A stretch of DNA of 64,000 bases from Bolinopsis microptera (taxonomy: Eukaryota; Ctenophora; Tentaculata; Lobata; Bolinopsidae), in assembly GCF_026151205.1 (NCBI RefSeq), contig NC_087073.1:14961837-15025836 (forward strand), written 5' to 3'. The notes beneath the pieces were generated by a model. It searched no databases. It worked only from the letters and a program-made list of their open reading frames with translations, and had not been told where the DNA came from. The position numbers and the translations under genes were made by a program. Positions within the stretch are counted from its first letter, which is position 1. Each line of letters begins with the position of its first letter. Below, piece by piece: positions 23,635-35,172 of the stretch.

Positions 23635-26600
23635 TCAAGGGTTGAGTTCTTTGTTGCATGGACCACACACTCTCAGTTCTTTCTTACTGGAAGGAGTAGA
23701 GCTGCGGAATCTCGAGCAGTGGTCACAGTAAATACCTAGTGGAAAATATGTTATGATTCGAGCAATGGTCACAGTAAATACCTAGCGAAAAATATGTTAT
23801 GATTCGAGCAGTGATCACAGTAAATACCAAGTGGAAAATACGTTATGATTCGAGCAGTGGTCACAGTAAATACCTAGCGAAAAATATGTTATGATTCGAG
23901 CAGTGGTCACAGTCAATACCTAGTGGAAAATATGTTTTACTTATGATTCGAGCAGTTATCACAGTTCAAATACCTAGTGGAAAATATGTTATGATTCGAG
24001 CAGTTATCACAGTAAATACCTAGTGGAAAATATGTTATGATTCGAGCAGTGGTCACAGTAAATACCTAGCGAAAAATATGTTATGATTCGAGCAGTGATC
24101 ACAGTAAATACCAAGTGGAAAATATGTTATGATTCGAGCAGTGGTCACAGTAAATACCTAGTGGAAAATATGTTATGATTCGAGCAGTTATCACAGTTAA
24201 AATATCTAGTGGAATAATAACTGAACTGCCATTTTGTACTCACCGTCTACAATACTCACAAAAAGTACACTAATAACTGTAATGTAATTCTTGTACTCAC
24301 AAAAAGTACAATAATAACTGGAATAAAATAGTGTTACTCACCTCCACAGTTCCTACAGTGATGTTTACGTAATGACACCCCGAACTCTTTGTAGCACGAC
24401 TTGCAGCTAGTTACCTCCTCGTCGTTCTCCCACCTGGTAGAAAAATGTATTAAACAAATAATTAACTTTTAAAAATATTATTATTGCGCTGTTAATTCAT
24501 AATTTTCGTATCATTTACGGATTTACCGGGTTGTACAAAAATGTCCGCGATTTGTTCTATAATACCAATAACATGAGTAAAGTATAGAATTTTGATTACG
24601 ATTAAATGATTTGTGCTTTTGTGTTACTTTATCTGTTCAGAATTAGATGACAATTTATGATTTTAACTTCATTAACTACAAATGGCCGAGATTGATGTGC
24701 CAGTTTTAAAATTTATTACTTTTATTTTCATTTCTATCGCTGATCAGTGATCGTTACGGTAAACTTCATTCTCCATAAAAATAAAGAGGAAAAAAAATGA
24801 CGTATTCAGTTTTGGAATACGATAAAGCTGTTGTAAAAGGGATTTACATTAATTTTTATGTTTCGTTTTGTTTTACTTGTCCAGTCGATATAATAGGCCG
24901 GGAAGAACTTGCAAAATTAATAATCGATTGCCTAATCACCATAATATCACTGATGTTGAGCTAATGAATGTGACTCCAAACTAAATCAAACCAAAAACAA
25001 AACTTGATGATCAGTAGTAATCTACTGATCAGTAGTATATATATATATAAATCAAGAGGCTTGCATATAATGAACATATTGACACATATATATCAGTAGT
25101 ATCTTACTTTCTATTTTGCTTCCTGGCTTGAGTGTAGAGAAGGTGGGAGTGTTCCTGAGCTATCTCGTTAAGAGTTGTCTGTGTTTTCTCCAGGTCGCTG
25201 ATCAGCTTCGTATTTTCTTGTGCGATCACGTGGTTTCTTTCCTCCGACTCTAGAACGCTGCAGAATTAAATTATTCATGCCAAGGAGTTCTGGGATTTTC
25301 ACGCTATTTTGTGCAATTATGGACCCTGTACAGTGTACAAACTGACGAACAGCTTCGCTCGTTTGCAAAATTTGGGCAGGAACCCAATTTGTGGTAGTAA
25401 AACTACAGATATAAACACGCAAACGTGACTAGCGCTGGTATACCCTGATACACCAGTTTTATATGTATTATCCAGAACATTATATATTTATTTTACACTG
25501 GTTTATAAGCAGTACCTCTTTTGAAGGAGCTTTCTTTCGTCCATTAGATTCTCGATTGTAACTTCAGTGATGTTAACTTTACCGTACAATCTTTCATTCT
25601 CTTTGTTCAATTCCTCGACCACTCCCTTCAATAATGTTAAGTTAAATTTTATCAAGTGGGCGTCGATAGATACCGTGTCACTGATTATGACGAACTGAAA
25701 AGGAAATTAAAAATGAACCTCACAATTTTATTTGTCATAATATTTAACATTCCCGACATTATAAACGAAACCTCAAATACGAGCTACAATTGAACCTGAG
25801 AATCTCGTAGTTTTTGTCTAAAGCTACTCAGTTCGTTATCTAGTTTCTCCATCTCAATCTCATGAGACTTGCTGGAGTGAAGGAGTTGGTCTGACAGACT
25901 GTCTATCCTGGACTCTGCCTTTTTCTAGAGGATCATGAGACCGGGATTAGTACGACCAGACTTGATAACATTATTTTAGCTCATGTAGAATGTCAACTAT
26001 TCGTGGGAAGAGTTGGCTATACCGGCAGAACGATTGGATAGCAAATAAGATTTTTTAATAAAAAGCAAAAATCTCACCAATTCCTCTCGGTGAGAATCTG
26101 ACAATGTTTCCATCTCTGTATTTGCCTCATTAAGTTGCTCTCTCAGCACTCCTAACTGCGCAGCCCTGGTACGTTATAGGTATGAACAACTATTCAGGTA
26201 TGGGGCAACTGTGCCAAGTTATTTATGTAGAATTACGGAGTTAAAAAGCTTAAGTTCTGAGGTGGGATGGGAAGTATGTGGCCGCAAAGGGGTAAATACG
26301 TATTTATTTATTTCATATGTTTGAATCAGTGCGTTGTACGCTCATACTCATCAGTAAACATTCCAACAATTTTTGTTTTCGTGCGATTAAACTTTAACAA
26401 TAAAACGTTCAGTTTCTGATCTGTCAAATTAAATTTTGCCTGATAATAATCAGTCTACTATCAAAAGAAAAATGTTGATCGACACGAAATTGGCAAATGT
26501 CCCGACCAGGAGAGACGGAGAGTGAGTTAAAATGTTCTATTGCTTCTAGAACATTCAAAGAGAAATTTGAAAACCACGTATGTAACAAAATTATTTCTCA

Positions 26601-29600
26601 TTTTAGAGTTTTAGGCTTTTATTCAAGCAATCTTTCTCACAAGTTCCTTAATTTATTTAATTAGCCACTTAATTAATTGTAGACGTTGTTAAATTTTAAT
26701 TACAAAACTAAAGGAAGGTTTAATAGAAACTAACGCGTGCTCCAAATCATCAGAAAGCTGCTGAACATCCTCGTGAAGTTTCATCTTGTGCGAAATGAGA
26801 AGAGCATTCTTACTGTTCAAATCTTCTAGCTCCTGACAGGAACATAAATAACTGTTAAATTAAGTGACCGCCTGTCAATTTATATTTCAATGATTTTTAA
26901 CCGATGTTTGAGCTGTGCCTAATTAACAAATACATATACCCTGTACATTATACAGGGTGTTTTGAAGAGAGTGTAAACTTTTTTTCACTCTCGTGATTTT
27001 TGACAAAATTAAAGTTCACGGTTCTTTTATCTGAATTTCATCAAAAATGTGATATATAATGAAATATATAGTACTCTATATATACGACAGAATATAATAT
27101 ATTATAGTACTCCGATAATCTGATGATATTACCTTGGAATGCATCTCAGAACCCTCCTTAAGAGCATGCTCCGTCTCATTTAGTTCCTGTTCAAGACGGA
27201 TTTTCATTTTTGTAAGCTCGGTGTTGGCATTTTCAGCTGATGAAGCTTTATTACTGGCTTCTTGTAGGTGACTCTCCAGCATTTTAACCTGTCAATATTA
27301 ATCCTTTTATGATTTAAAACAATAAACAAAAAATCCAGGATTTATCGGAAGGGAAATGATTTGACTTGTTCTATTTTGGAACCTGAATTGAAGTAAATTA
27401 CCTTTCCTCCAAGCAGATCATTGCTGTCCTGAAGTTGTGTCCTAGTTGCTTTTAGCATAGCCTCTGTGTTCATTGCGTTCTCCTTCTCCCTCTCCAAGTT
27501 GTACTCTAGATGTAGGAGCTTTTCAGAGTTACTCTCGACACTTTCTTGATATTCGGCCAATTCCCCTTCAAGTTCGGATATTTTAGTTTTCTGGGCTTCA
27601 GTTTCAGTTTCAAGCTCCTGAAATTTAAAACTGGTCTAGTGAGTTATTCAATCGATAAACAAACCTTAAAAGCATTTATAACTCATTTAGATATTTAAAA
27701 TCAAGCTAAGTCGTAGTTAACTGTATCTTACTTAAAAACAGTATATATTCAACCTGTATTTTAGAATGGGATTTGTTGATTCTGCTCTCATAATTCAAGC
27801 ACATTGTACAAGGTTTGGCGATGTCAGCCTCCAGTTTTTGTACTTTTTTGTTCAATGCAAGAAGCATCTCATCCTTTTTCTCAATTCGAGTGTTCAAATC
27901 TCGGACACAACTGCTGGAAACCTCAAGTTGTTCCTCGACCGATTTAATGCTTTCTTCGAGTGTAGACTTTTCAGAGGTTACGACCTCAAGACTATTCTTA
28001 ACCAAAGAATATTCGTCAAACTGAGATTTGAGAAGAACCTCCTTTTCAGAAGCACTCAGACTCAACTCTTCAATATTTGTTTCCATTTGACCCTCTTTAG
28101 CTAAAAGAGATGCCTTTTCTTCCTTAAGTTTCTCATTGCTGAGAGAAATTTCAGAAAAATCATTTCTTAAACTAGTCAGCTTAGAGTCGAGTTGATAAGT
28201 TTCATTACACTGTTTCTTGTATCGTTCAGTGGTCTCTTGCTCAGTTTCCTCAACTAATTTCTCTAGCTCAGCAACCTTCCCTTTCAACTGATTGATTGTT
28301 TGGTCCTGTTCATTTGCTTCATCAGATAGACGGTCTCGCTCTTCAGCCAAATTCTCACTTGTTTGTTGAAGTTCAGCGTTTCTCTTTTCTAAAGACGACA
28401 AATTATTGTCCCTATCTTCCAAAGTTTTGCTCAGTCCAACAATTTTACCGGATTGTTCTTGGGTCATCACGTTTTTGGTAAGATTGTCAATCTCAAGTTT
28501 GCTAATCCTCTCAGACAAAAAGTTGCTGTTTTGGTGAGCTGCAACGAGCTGTGACTCCAACTGAACATACTCTTGTTTAGTGTTTGATAGTTCTGCTCGG
28601 ATTGAGTTTAATTCAGTGGACAGTTCGGCGTTTCTGCTTTCTTTTTCCTGCAGAGAAGATTGGAATTCTGTAAAATTTGCTGCAAGCTGCTTCATTTCGC
28701 TGCTCTTTTCCTCGTCATCTTTACCGATCTGATTATTCATCCTGAAAGAGTTGATACCTCACGAAATGAAGGAAAGCAAAAGACTCCGTAAATAGTTTTA
28801 GAAGAATGGAAGTTGAACTTTCAAACAACAACAATTTTGTTAACAGAAACAGGCGAAGGGACGCATATACGCTCGTGACTTAACTACTGACTTGATTTCA
28901 AAAAGCAGTTTGGCGACCGCGCGCGCTGTCAATGTTTATAGTCCATACTTATTACTTACTGTGACAGAGTAGAATTGAATCCGTTCAGTCTTTCGAACAG
29001 TGAATTCTTTTCGTCTTCCTTCCTTCTTATATCATCAGTGTAACTGAAAAATTAACATAACCGCTCAATCCTTTGGATAATGTCTACACTTGAGCGTTTT
29101 CGGTTCGTATCGGCAAGAAAAATATCTTAGTTTTTAAAATCGGTCCGATAAGTCCAGAAATGAAAACATTCTGGAATGTATTACAATATCGGTACTTACG
29201 TAGAACAAAGAGATTCCAGCTCAGCTATCCTTGCAGTGAACTGCTTCATTTGTGTATCTTGTAGGGTTTGGGCTAGTTTCTCCTTGTCTACTGCGTTTTG
29301 TAACTGTGATATATCCGACGACAACCTGGATTTAATGAATCAGGATTGAGTGACGTATCATTAAAATAATACAATCAGTATTCCGTTAACATTAATTACC
29401 AGGGGACAATCAGAAAAACAGGAAACTAAGATACACGTACGTTTTGTTTTCGTTATGAGCGGTATCAAGGGCTGCCTCTTTCTGTGCAAGCTTATCCTCC
29501 ATCCTGGTAATTTATACATTATTTAGTTGGTACGTGTCACTTGTGTAAATTAGTAATTAGAATGTCTGAATCATGTACTAGGTATTTCATGGTATCAATG

Positions 29601-32600
29601 TATGTCCTGATGTTTAGTACATTTAGAGGAACCTACTTAGTCTTATCACTGAGATGGTCGCTGATCTTCTCTTTCAGTGTATCAGTTTCCTTTTCACCAA
29701 GAGCTAGAATAGAGTCGATCTGAACTTGGCACTTTGCCAGCTGCTGTTTTAATACGTCTACATCGTCATTTGAAGTGCTGGATGGGTTTAAAAATAACTG
29801 AATATTTCGATCTAAATGCGTTTTCTAAGATTTTAAGAGGACTGCAAAAGATAATTCCTGTGGTTTAAGTAAACAAAATTATAAAGAGAAAGACGTCCAA
29901 CTGCCACAGGTAGTCACGGCAGTGGAAAAATATGAAAACCTAATGTAAACGAATATGAAAACCTAATGTAAACGAATATGCTATAATTATAAAACAAAAT
30001 GAAATTATAAAAACAAAATAAAAAGGAAGAAAATGTAATTACTTCATTTAATCCCAAAATCTAAGGAAACCTCCAGATAAGCAGATTACCTCTGAACAAG
30101 TCTAGTTTGTAATGTCATCTGATTCTCACATAATTCCTCGTTAGTCTTCTGCAAGTTAGCTACATGGAACTCTAGTGAACTAGATTTGCTCCTCTCCTCA
30201 TCAAGCTCTGAACTTACTTGGGCCACTAAAACTGCCTGAGGGGCACTTTTTTAAATTACTTGAATGCTGTGTAACAGTGTTGGCTGTTTTTGTGCATATA
30301 GAAGCTTTAAATCGCTGCCACTGGATTACAAACATTTGCCACCTCCCAACTATTATCATATCAACTCTCCTCAGCCTTCTTACCAACAAAGTTACACTTT
30401 ACAGTAAGAATTGGATGATTTTAGTAATTCAATATCATCGTAATACATACATACTTGGGTATTTTAAAACACTACACTACTCAATAAAAGAATTCACCAG
30501 ACATGATCACAACAGGCCACCTACCAAGTCTGCAGCTTTCTTGCTGACCACATCAAACTGAGAGTTTCCACTTCTGGAGCTAATGCTTGCTTTCAGAGCC
30601 TGCAGAGTGCGGGTATTATAGATTTAATTAGCAACTAATTAAGTCATTAAGAAGAGGTTGGTACTTGACAATAGATTTAAAACCAATATATTTAATAATT
30701 ATTTAAATACATAATCTGTACCTCGTTTTCTTCCTCTACTCGTTTTAACTCTTTCTGAAGTTCAGCTGAGTACCAACTCTCTTCCTGACATGTAGTTTAC
30801 ATACATTCACACGAACATCGATCAAGATTGAAACGAGCAAATCAGTCTTATTTCAAATACCTTTTTCATTGAATTTACAGCCCTTTAAACAGCCATTTAA
30901 AATTGTCAGCATTAGCATGAGATCACTAATCAACAAATCAAAGCAATCGAATGGAAACTAATTGTTTACTTAACTAACCAATCAAACTTAACATTGAATT
31001 AGATAAACAAACAAGAACAACACACCTGTAGAGAGATACCCAAATCATCTATATCCTCCTTCAGTCTAGCTGAGGTTTTCTCTGATCCATTGAACTGAAC
31101 GCTCGCTCCTCTGTCCTCCTCAACTGAGCCGGCTCCAAAGCTCTCCTGAGTACGCATGTGATAAAGTCATTACATGAATATTGGTAAGAAACGTTTTGCT
31201 GTTTAGAAGTTTGAACTGAAAGATAAACTCCCTGCCCAACTCACTGCTAATTGCCCTCTGAAAGCACTGTGTGGCTAGTACAGTGATATTGTTCTACCTC
31301 ATTATGTAAATTACAGACCCATTGTGTCCCTAGCTATCTCATTAACAAAGCGCGGTGGGTACCTCAAAAGTCAAAACCCTCAGCGCCTCGCATGCTGCGT
31401 ATAAAGAACACAAAGAGCTGCCTTCGCCCCCAAATCCTTTAATAAAACTCCTGCTCTCGCTATATTGTATTTCACTTTATTAACAACCTCCTGCTTTATA
31501 CATTATGTATTTGTTCCTCGGGAGTCGGTTAGATGTCCACTTGTTCCCTTTAATGAGATAATCTCCATCAGAACAATGAGACTGCTACTTATCACTCAGG
31601 AAACCCAGAGACGCTCTCTTTACCTGGCTCACTTTACCTAGCTCACTTGGACTCTCTAGTTCTCTATTCGTTTGTCGAGGAGTTCTGGAAGCTTCCTATT
31701 CATCTAACTTCTAACGTTATTTCCTAACCACTGATCACTTGATAGCCGCACCGTTCTTATTAACCAACAATTCCAATACTCACACTATCTTATTAAATTA
31801 TGTCAGTTTATTGTGATCTGCGAAGTCTCTTTTCTTTAATAGTCCTTACAATCAATACCTAGCTCCTTTTCTCGACACTTACCACTTTATAGGATACTGT
31901 TTATATATAACTGTGTTTTTATGTTTAGCTGATATACAAACAAAATCAACCTAAACCTATACTAACGAAATGGTGAATGAATATTTGAAACTTTTTTCCT
32001 ATCTAGACACAATGACAAAGTCAATGTTTCGATTACTGGCACTTCTCTGTATCCCTCTACTTCACTGTGGTTAGTTTTACGTTATTCGGGAATCTGTGAT
32101 GATTTTAAAATTATATCATGCGATACTAAATATTTTATTTCTAATTATTTCCTGATATTTCAGCGTCAAGACAGAGACTATCTGGTGAGACAGTACCAGT
32201 CAGTGCTGAACAGTCCCGTACTAGCGAAGATAACGAGGAAGAGTTTGCTGCTGTGAATGCAATAGACCTAGACTTTGCTACCTAGGTACTCTAGAACAGT
32301 CGCTGGTCCTGACGGTAAGATCTGGTTAGAGTTAACTCTAATTCAGGTGCAGTGTGTTGGACACGTGATAAGGTATGGCCAGGATGGCAACACTATGCTC
32401 ACTTTCATCTGCTCTGATGCTGACTGTAGTACCTGTGGGGGTACATTCTGTTCCCAATTCACCCTCACAGTGTACGAAGAAGGAGTTTCGTCTGACAACC
32501 TCCCTTATATATCCGGCTGTAAATACGGAGACAGAGTGAAGTTAGAAATGAGTGATGTTAGTGATGGATCTACGGGGCTTAATGGGAGAGAGATCGCGGT

Positions 32601-34689
32601 TATCAGGAAAGAAGGTGATTTGCACAGATCAGTCGTTTAGGATATATTTCAATTATTATTCAACGGAGAATCCTGCCAAAAAATTTAAGTTTCTCCATGG
32701 GTTATAATAATAATAGTATGCGAAAACACTAGCGGGTCGAAACAGTGATAATGCAAAACTCACAATTTTTCTACAGATTGTGCTCCTGGGAGTTATATGG
32801 ACTCTACAACAAAGCACTGTACAGAATGCCACGCCGGAACTTTCAATGATGAAACAGGACGAAACACCGAATGTTATGAGTGTCAAGCAGGAAAATACAG
32901 TGATGCTGGATCTGCAACATGTTCTGAATGTGAAGCAGGAAAATACAGTGATACTGGATCTGCAACATGTTCTGAATGTGAAGCAGGAAAATACAGTGAT
33001 ACTGGATCTGCAACATGTTCTGAATGTGAAGCAGGAAAATACAGTGTTGCTGGATCTGCAACATGTTCTGAATGTGAAGCAGGAAAATACAGTGTTGCTG
33101 GATCTGCAACATGTTCTGAATGTGAAGCAGGAAAATACAGTGTTGCTGGATCTGCAACATGTTCTGAATGTGAAGCAGGAAAATACAGTGCTGCTGGATC
33201 TGCAACATGTTCTGAATGTGAAGCAGGAAAATACAGTGATTCTGGAACTGCAACATGTTCTGAATGTGAAGCAGGAAAATACAGTGATGCTGGATCTGCA
33301 ACATGTTCTGAATGTGAAGCAGGAAAATACAGTGATGCTGGATCTGCAACATGTTCTGAATGTGAAGCAGGAAAATTCAGTGATGCTGGATCTGCAACAT
33401 GTTCTAAATGTGAAGCAGGAAAATTCAGTGATGCTGGATCTGCAACATGTTCTGAAAATTGCCTCAATCTGGATCCTCAGTTGAAGATCGAAGTGGAATT
33501 ACCAGCGGAGCATGGTAAAGAAATGATCTACCGCTGTCCACGTAAACACATCAAGAAAGACAAGACCGCTGCAGTGATTTGTCAAGATGGAGATATAACT
33601 TTTCAAAGCAGACCCTCTTCTTGCTTCATTTTTGTTTGATTTAAATTTCTGTACAGAAAAAAACCCAAATTCAAAATTTAGATTACTAAACTCAGTTTAA
33701 TGTCAACTTAAAGTGAACTAGGTTAGGAACAAACCATATTATGTAATAATTGTTCCTTCCGATAGGGCTCGGTTGAAACAATTATTCCATTTTGGATTTT
33801 GAAAACTTTTATATATTATTCCATTACTGCAGTGTTTATGGAATGTGTTTACTGATTTAGTACGCAACTTCAGTGTTTTTAGTAGCAGTGCCGTTATTTT
33901 CACTAATCTTCAGTTTTTAGGCAGGTTTACATTGTACGATAAATAATATCACTCATTTTTAGTGCGAAATTAGGACAATAATCCGACTCACTAGTCAAAT
34001 TCGTTCTTGTGATTATTGAACTAACACCACCTCCGGTATGATATAATATTTACCTTAACACACTATTAGGTCGTCATATTACCCTGCACACTTTATCCCA
34101 AAATTATAATACATAATTAATTAATTGTAACACATAACAAAAATGTTTCATAGTTCTTACATGATAATCAGCAGGAGGGTGAGCTTTAATGTGATGGTCG
34201 CTGAGATCGTCTATAGATGAGAAGTCTCGTCTACATTCCGGACAGATAAAACCTTGTTTTTCCTCCTGAAACAAAGTGGTTTACGTGCCACACCTACATT
34301 CTGTACCAGTCGGTATGTTAGTTATTTTGAATATTATGCAGTTTTATTTTCATCCTTCCAACGAGACCGGATCTCATAATTTTCGATTATTTTTTCTGAT
34401 CAGATTCGGAGAGAATAATACTCTTTCACAAACTTTACAAAACATTACAAATTACAAAAGTTGAACTCAAAACTAAAGTCACGGCAGCAGCAAATTCCTT
34501 GAACGGGACTCCGATTTCGTAAATTGTTGTAATGTTCATGATAAAATTAAGAGATCTCTCTAAAATACGTACTTAACCAAACCCTACAGCAAACCCTTCA
34601 GAAGTACCCAGAGTTCTAGTAGAAACTGGGAACTTTTCATTACATACCTGCTGGTTGGTTCGAGATCGGTTTAGGAACTTGTTAAACAT
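23635..34689 (-). CDS. EEA1: early endosome antigen 1 (20 exons, 1053 aa)
   Basis: Exons: 34648-34689, 34161-34265, 31026-31145, 30722-30784, 30525-30599, 30090-30235, 29637-29777, 29441-29503, 29200-29325, 28960-29043, 27754-28741, 27402-27617, 27133-27288, 26735-26832, 26078-26165, 25796-25924, 25516-25694, 25108-25257, 24342-24433, 23635-23735 (3162 nt, phases consistent). EEA1 tethers early endosomes, binding Rab5 through its N-terminal C2H2 finger and PI3P through its C-terminal FYVE finger. Both are visible: a C2H2 finger at residues 22-43 (CPECRRDF...HHIKAH), then about 900 residues of heptad-rich coiled coil, then [13 protein letters not shown] and the PI3P-binding [11 protein letters not shown] at about 990-1053. 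The vertebrate protein is longer (about 1410), mainly in the coiled coil. Exon 20 is preceded by a tandem array of copies of its own acceptor. Intron 2 holds a complete opposite-strand gene. Confidence 0.93.
23712..24212 (-). repeat. 46-bp minisatellite carrying copies of the EEA1 exon-20 splice acceptor
   Basis: About ten units, most 46 bp, lie immediately upstream (in EEA1 sense) of the last exon. Each contains, on the minus strand, TTTTCCACTAG followed by the first 24 nt of exon 20 (GTATTTACTGTGACCACTGC and four more) and an AT-rich spacer. Two units have lost the AG (CTTG instead of CTAG; near 23828 and 24112), and one near 23935 has a small insertion. Because 46 is not a multiple of three, using any upstream copy shifts the frame and gives an early stop. 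Confidence 0.9.
26938..26959. repeat. paired TACAGGGT ends (palindrome)
   Basis: ACCCTGTA-5 nt-TACAGGGT lies in an EEA1 intron, followed by GTTTTGAAGAGAGTG. The half-sites match the termini of the mariner-like elements at 7435 and 49004. Either two ends abut or this is a tiny solo remnant. Confidence 0.4.
32012..33639 (+). CDS. secreted protein with 12 GCC-type 16-residue repeats and a sushi-like end, nested in EEA1 intron 2
   Basis: Proposed exons: 32012-32069 (signal peptide [15 protein letters not shown]), an optional 21-nt exon 32164-32184, 32300-32614, and 32777-33639 with a TGA stop; phases agree. Exon 3 encodes a domain with paired cysteines ([26 protein letters not shown]) that I do not recognise. 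Exon 4 has two diverged units, then twelve nearly identical 16-residue units ([16 protein letters not shown] type, 33-bp-scale identity), ending in a four-cysteine sushi/CCP-like segment (CLNLDP...YRCPRK...VICQDG...RPSSC). The repeats resemble the GCC2/GCC3 or ephrin-receptor-like family of extracellular cysteine repeats. It is on the strand opposite to EEA1. The 5' model is uncertain: read straight through from an acceptor at 32164, the frame hits a stop at 32283-32285, just where the downstream frame opens. Confidence 0.65.
32881..33456 (+). repeat. 48-bp coding tandem repeat, 12 units
   Basis: Twelve head-to-tail 48-bp units encode the 16-residue cysteine repeat. Variation is concentrated in one codon pair (GAT GCT, GAT ACT, GTT GCT, GCT GCT, GAT TCT). 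Because 48 is a multiple of three and the unit lacks stops, other frames on both strands also stay open. Those are by-products. Confidence 0.95.
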
Positions 34690-35172
34690 GATTATATCTT
34701 CTGGTACCACCAGTCACCTCCTTTCTGAGCTCCTCTAGCATACCAGGCTACTGTTGTGGAGACGTTAATACTAAGATAAATATATAGATACCCAGTAAAA
34801 TATTAGGTTACAAAGTTAGCACTGGTCGGTTTCTGGACAGCACTTTTCATAAACAGTGATTAATTGTGAGATGACATACATTTTACATTGGATCAATTCT
34901 TACATTTTTAAACCAGGTTTTATAAAATTGTTGTGATTGATTCGTTATTAAGAATACATCGTACAAGTATACAAATATGATATCATCATTATTCAAGTTT
35001 AAAATTGAATTTAAATGAGAAAAGAAATAAAAAAGTTTAAAAACCGATCAAAATAAATACCGCGGTCGATAAAATTTGATCCCTGAAAAATAAACTTGGT
35101 AGAGATCGCCAAAATAAATAATAAAAAGTTATAACTTTAAAAACAACTTGATATATGCAAGCATGACATCAA
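34690..35172. other. EEA1 5' flank and YqaJ-gene 3' flank
   Basis: About 480 bp of AT-rich sequence with no gene. It must include the EEA1 promoter and 5' UTR and the 3' end of the next minus-strand gene. Confidence 0.4.

Noticed and set aside
23712-24212. CRISPR-like array
   Set aside because: The regular 46-bp units have no distinct spacers, the sequence is animal genomic DNA, and the units are copies of an intron-exon boundary.
32780-33484. Long overlapping open frames (one other plus frame and two minus frames) across the 48-bp repeats
   Set aside because: The repeat unit is a multiple of three with no stops in several frames, so all copies stay open together. Only the frame joined to a signal peptide and a sushi-like end makes sense.
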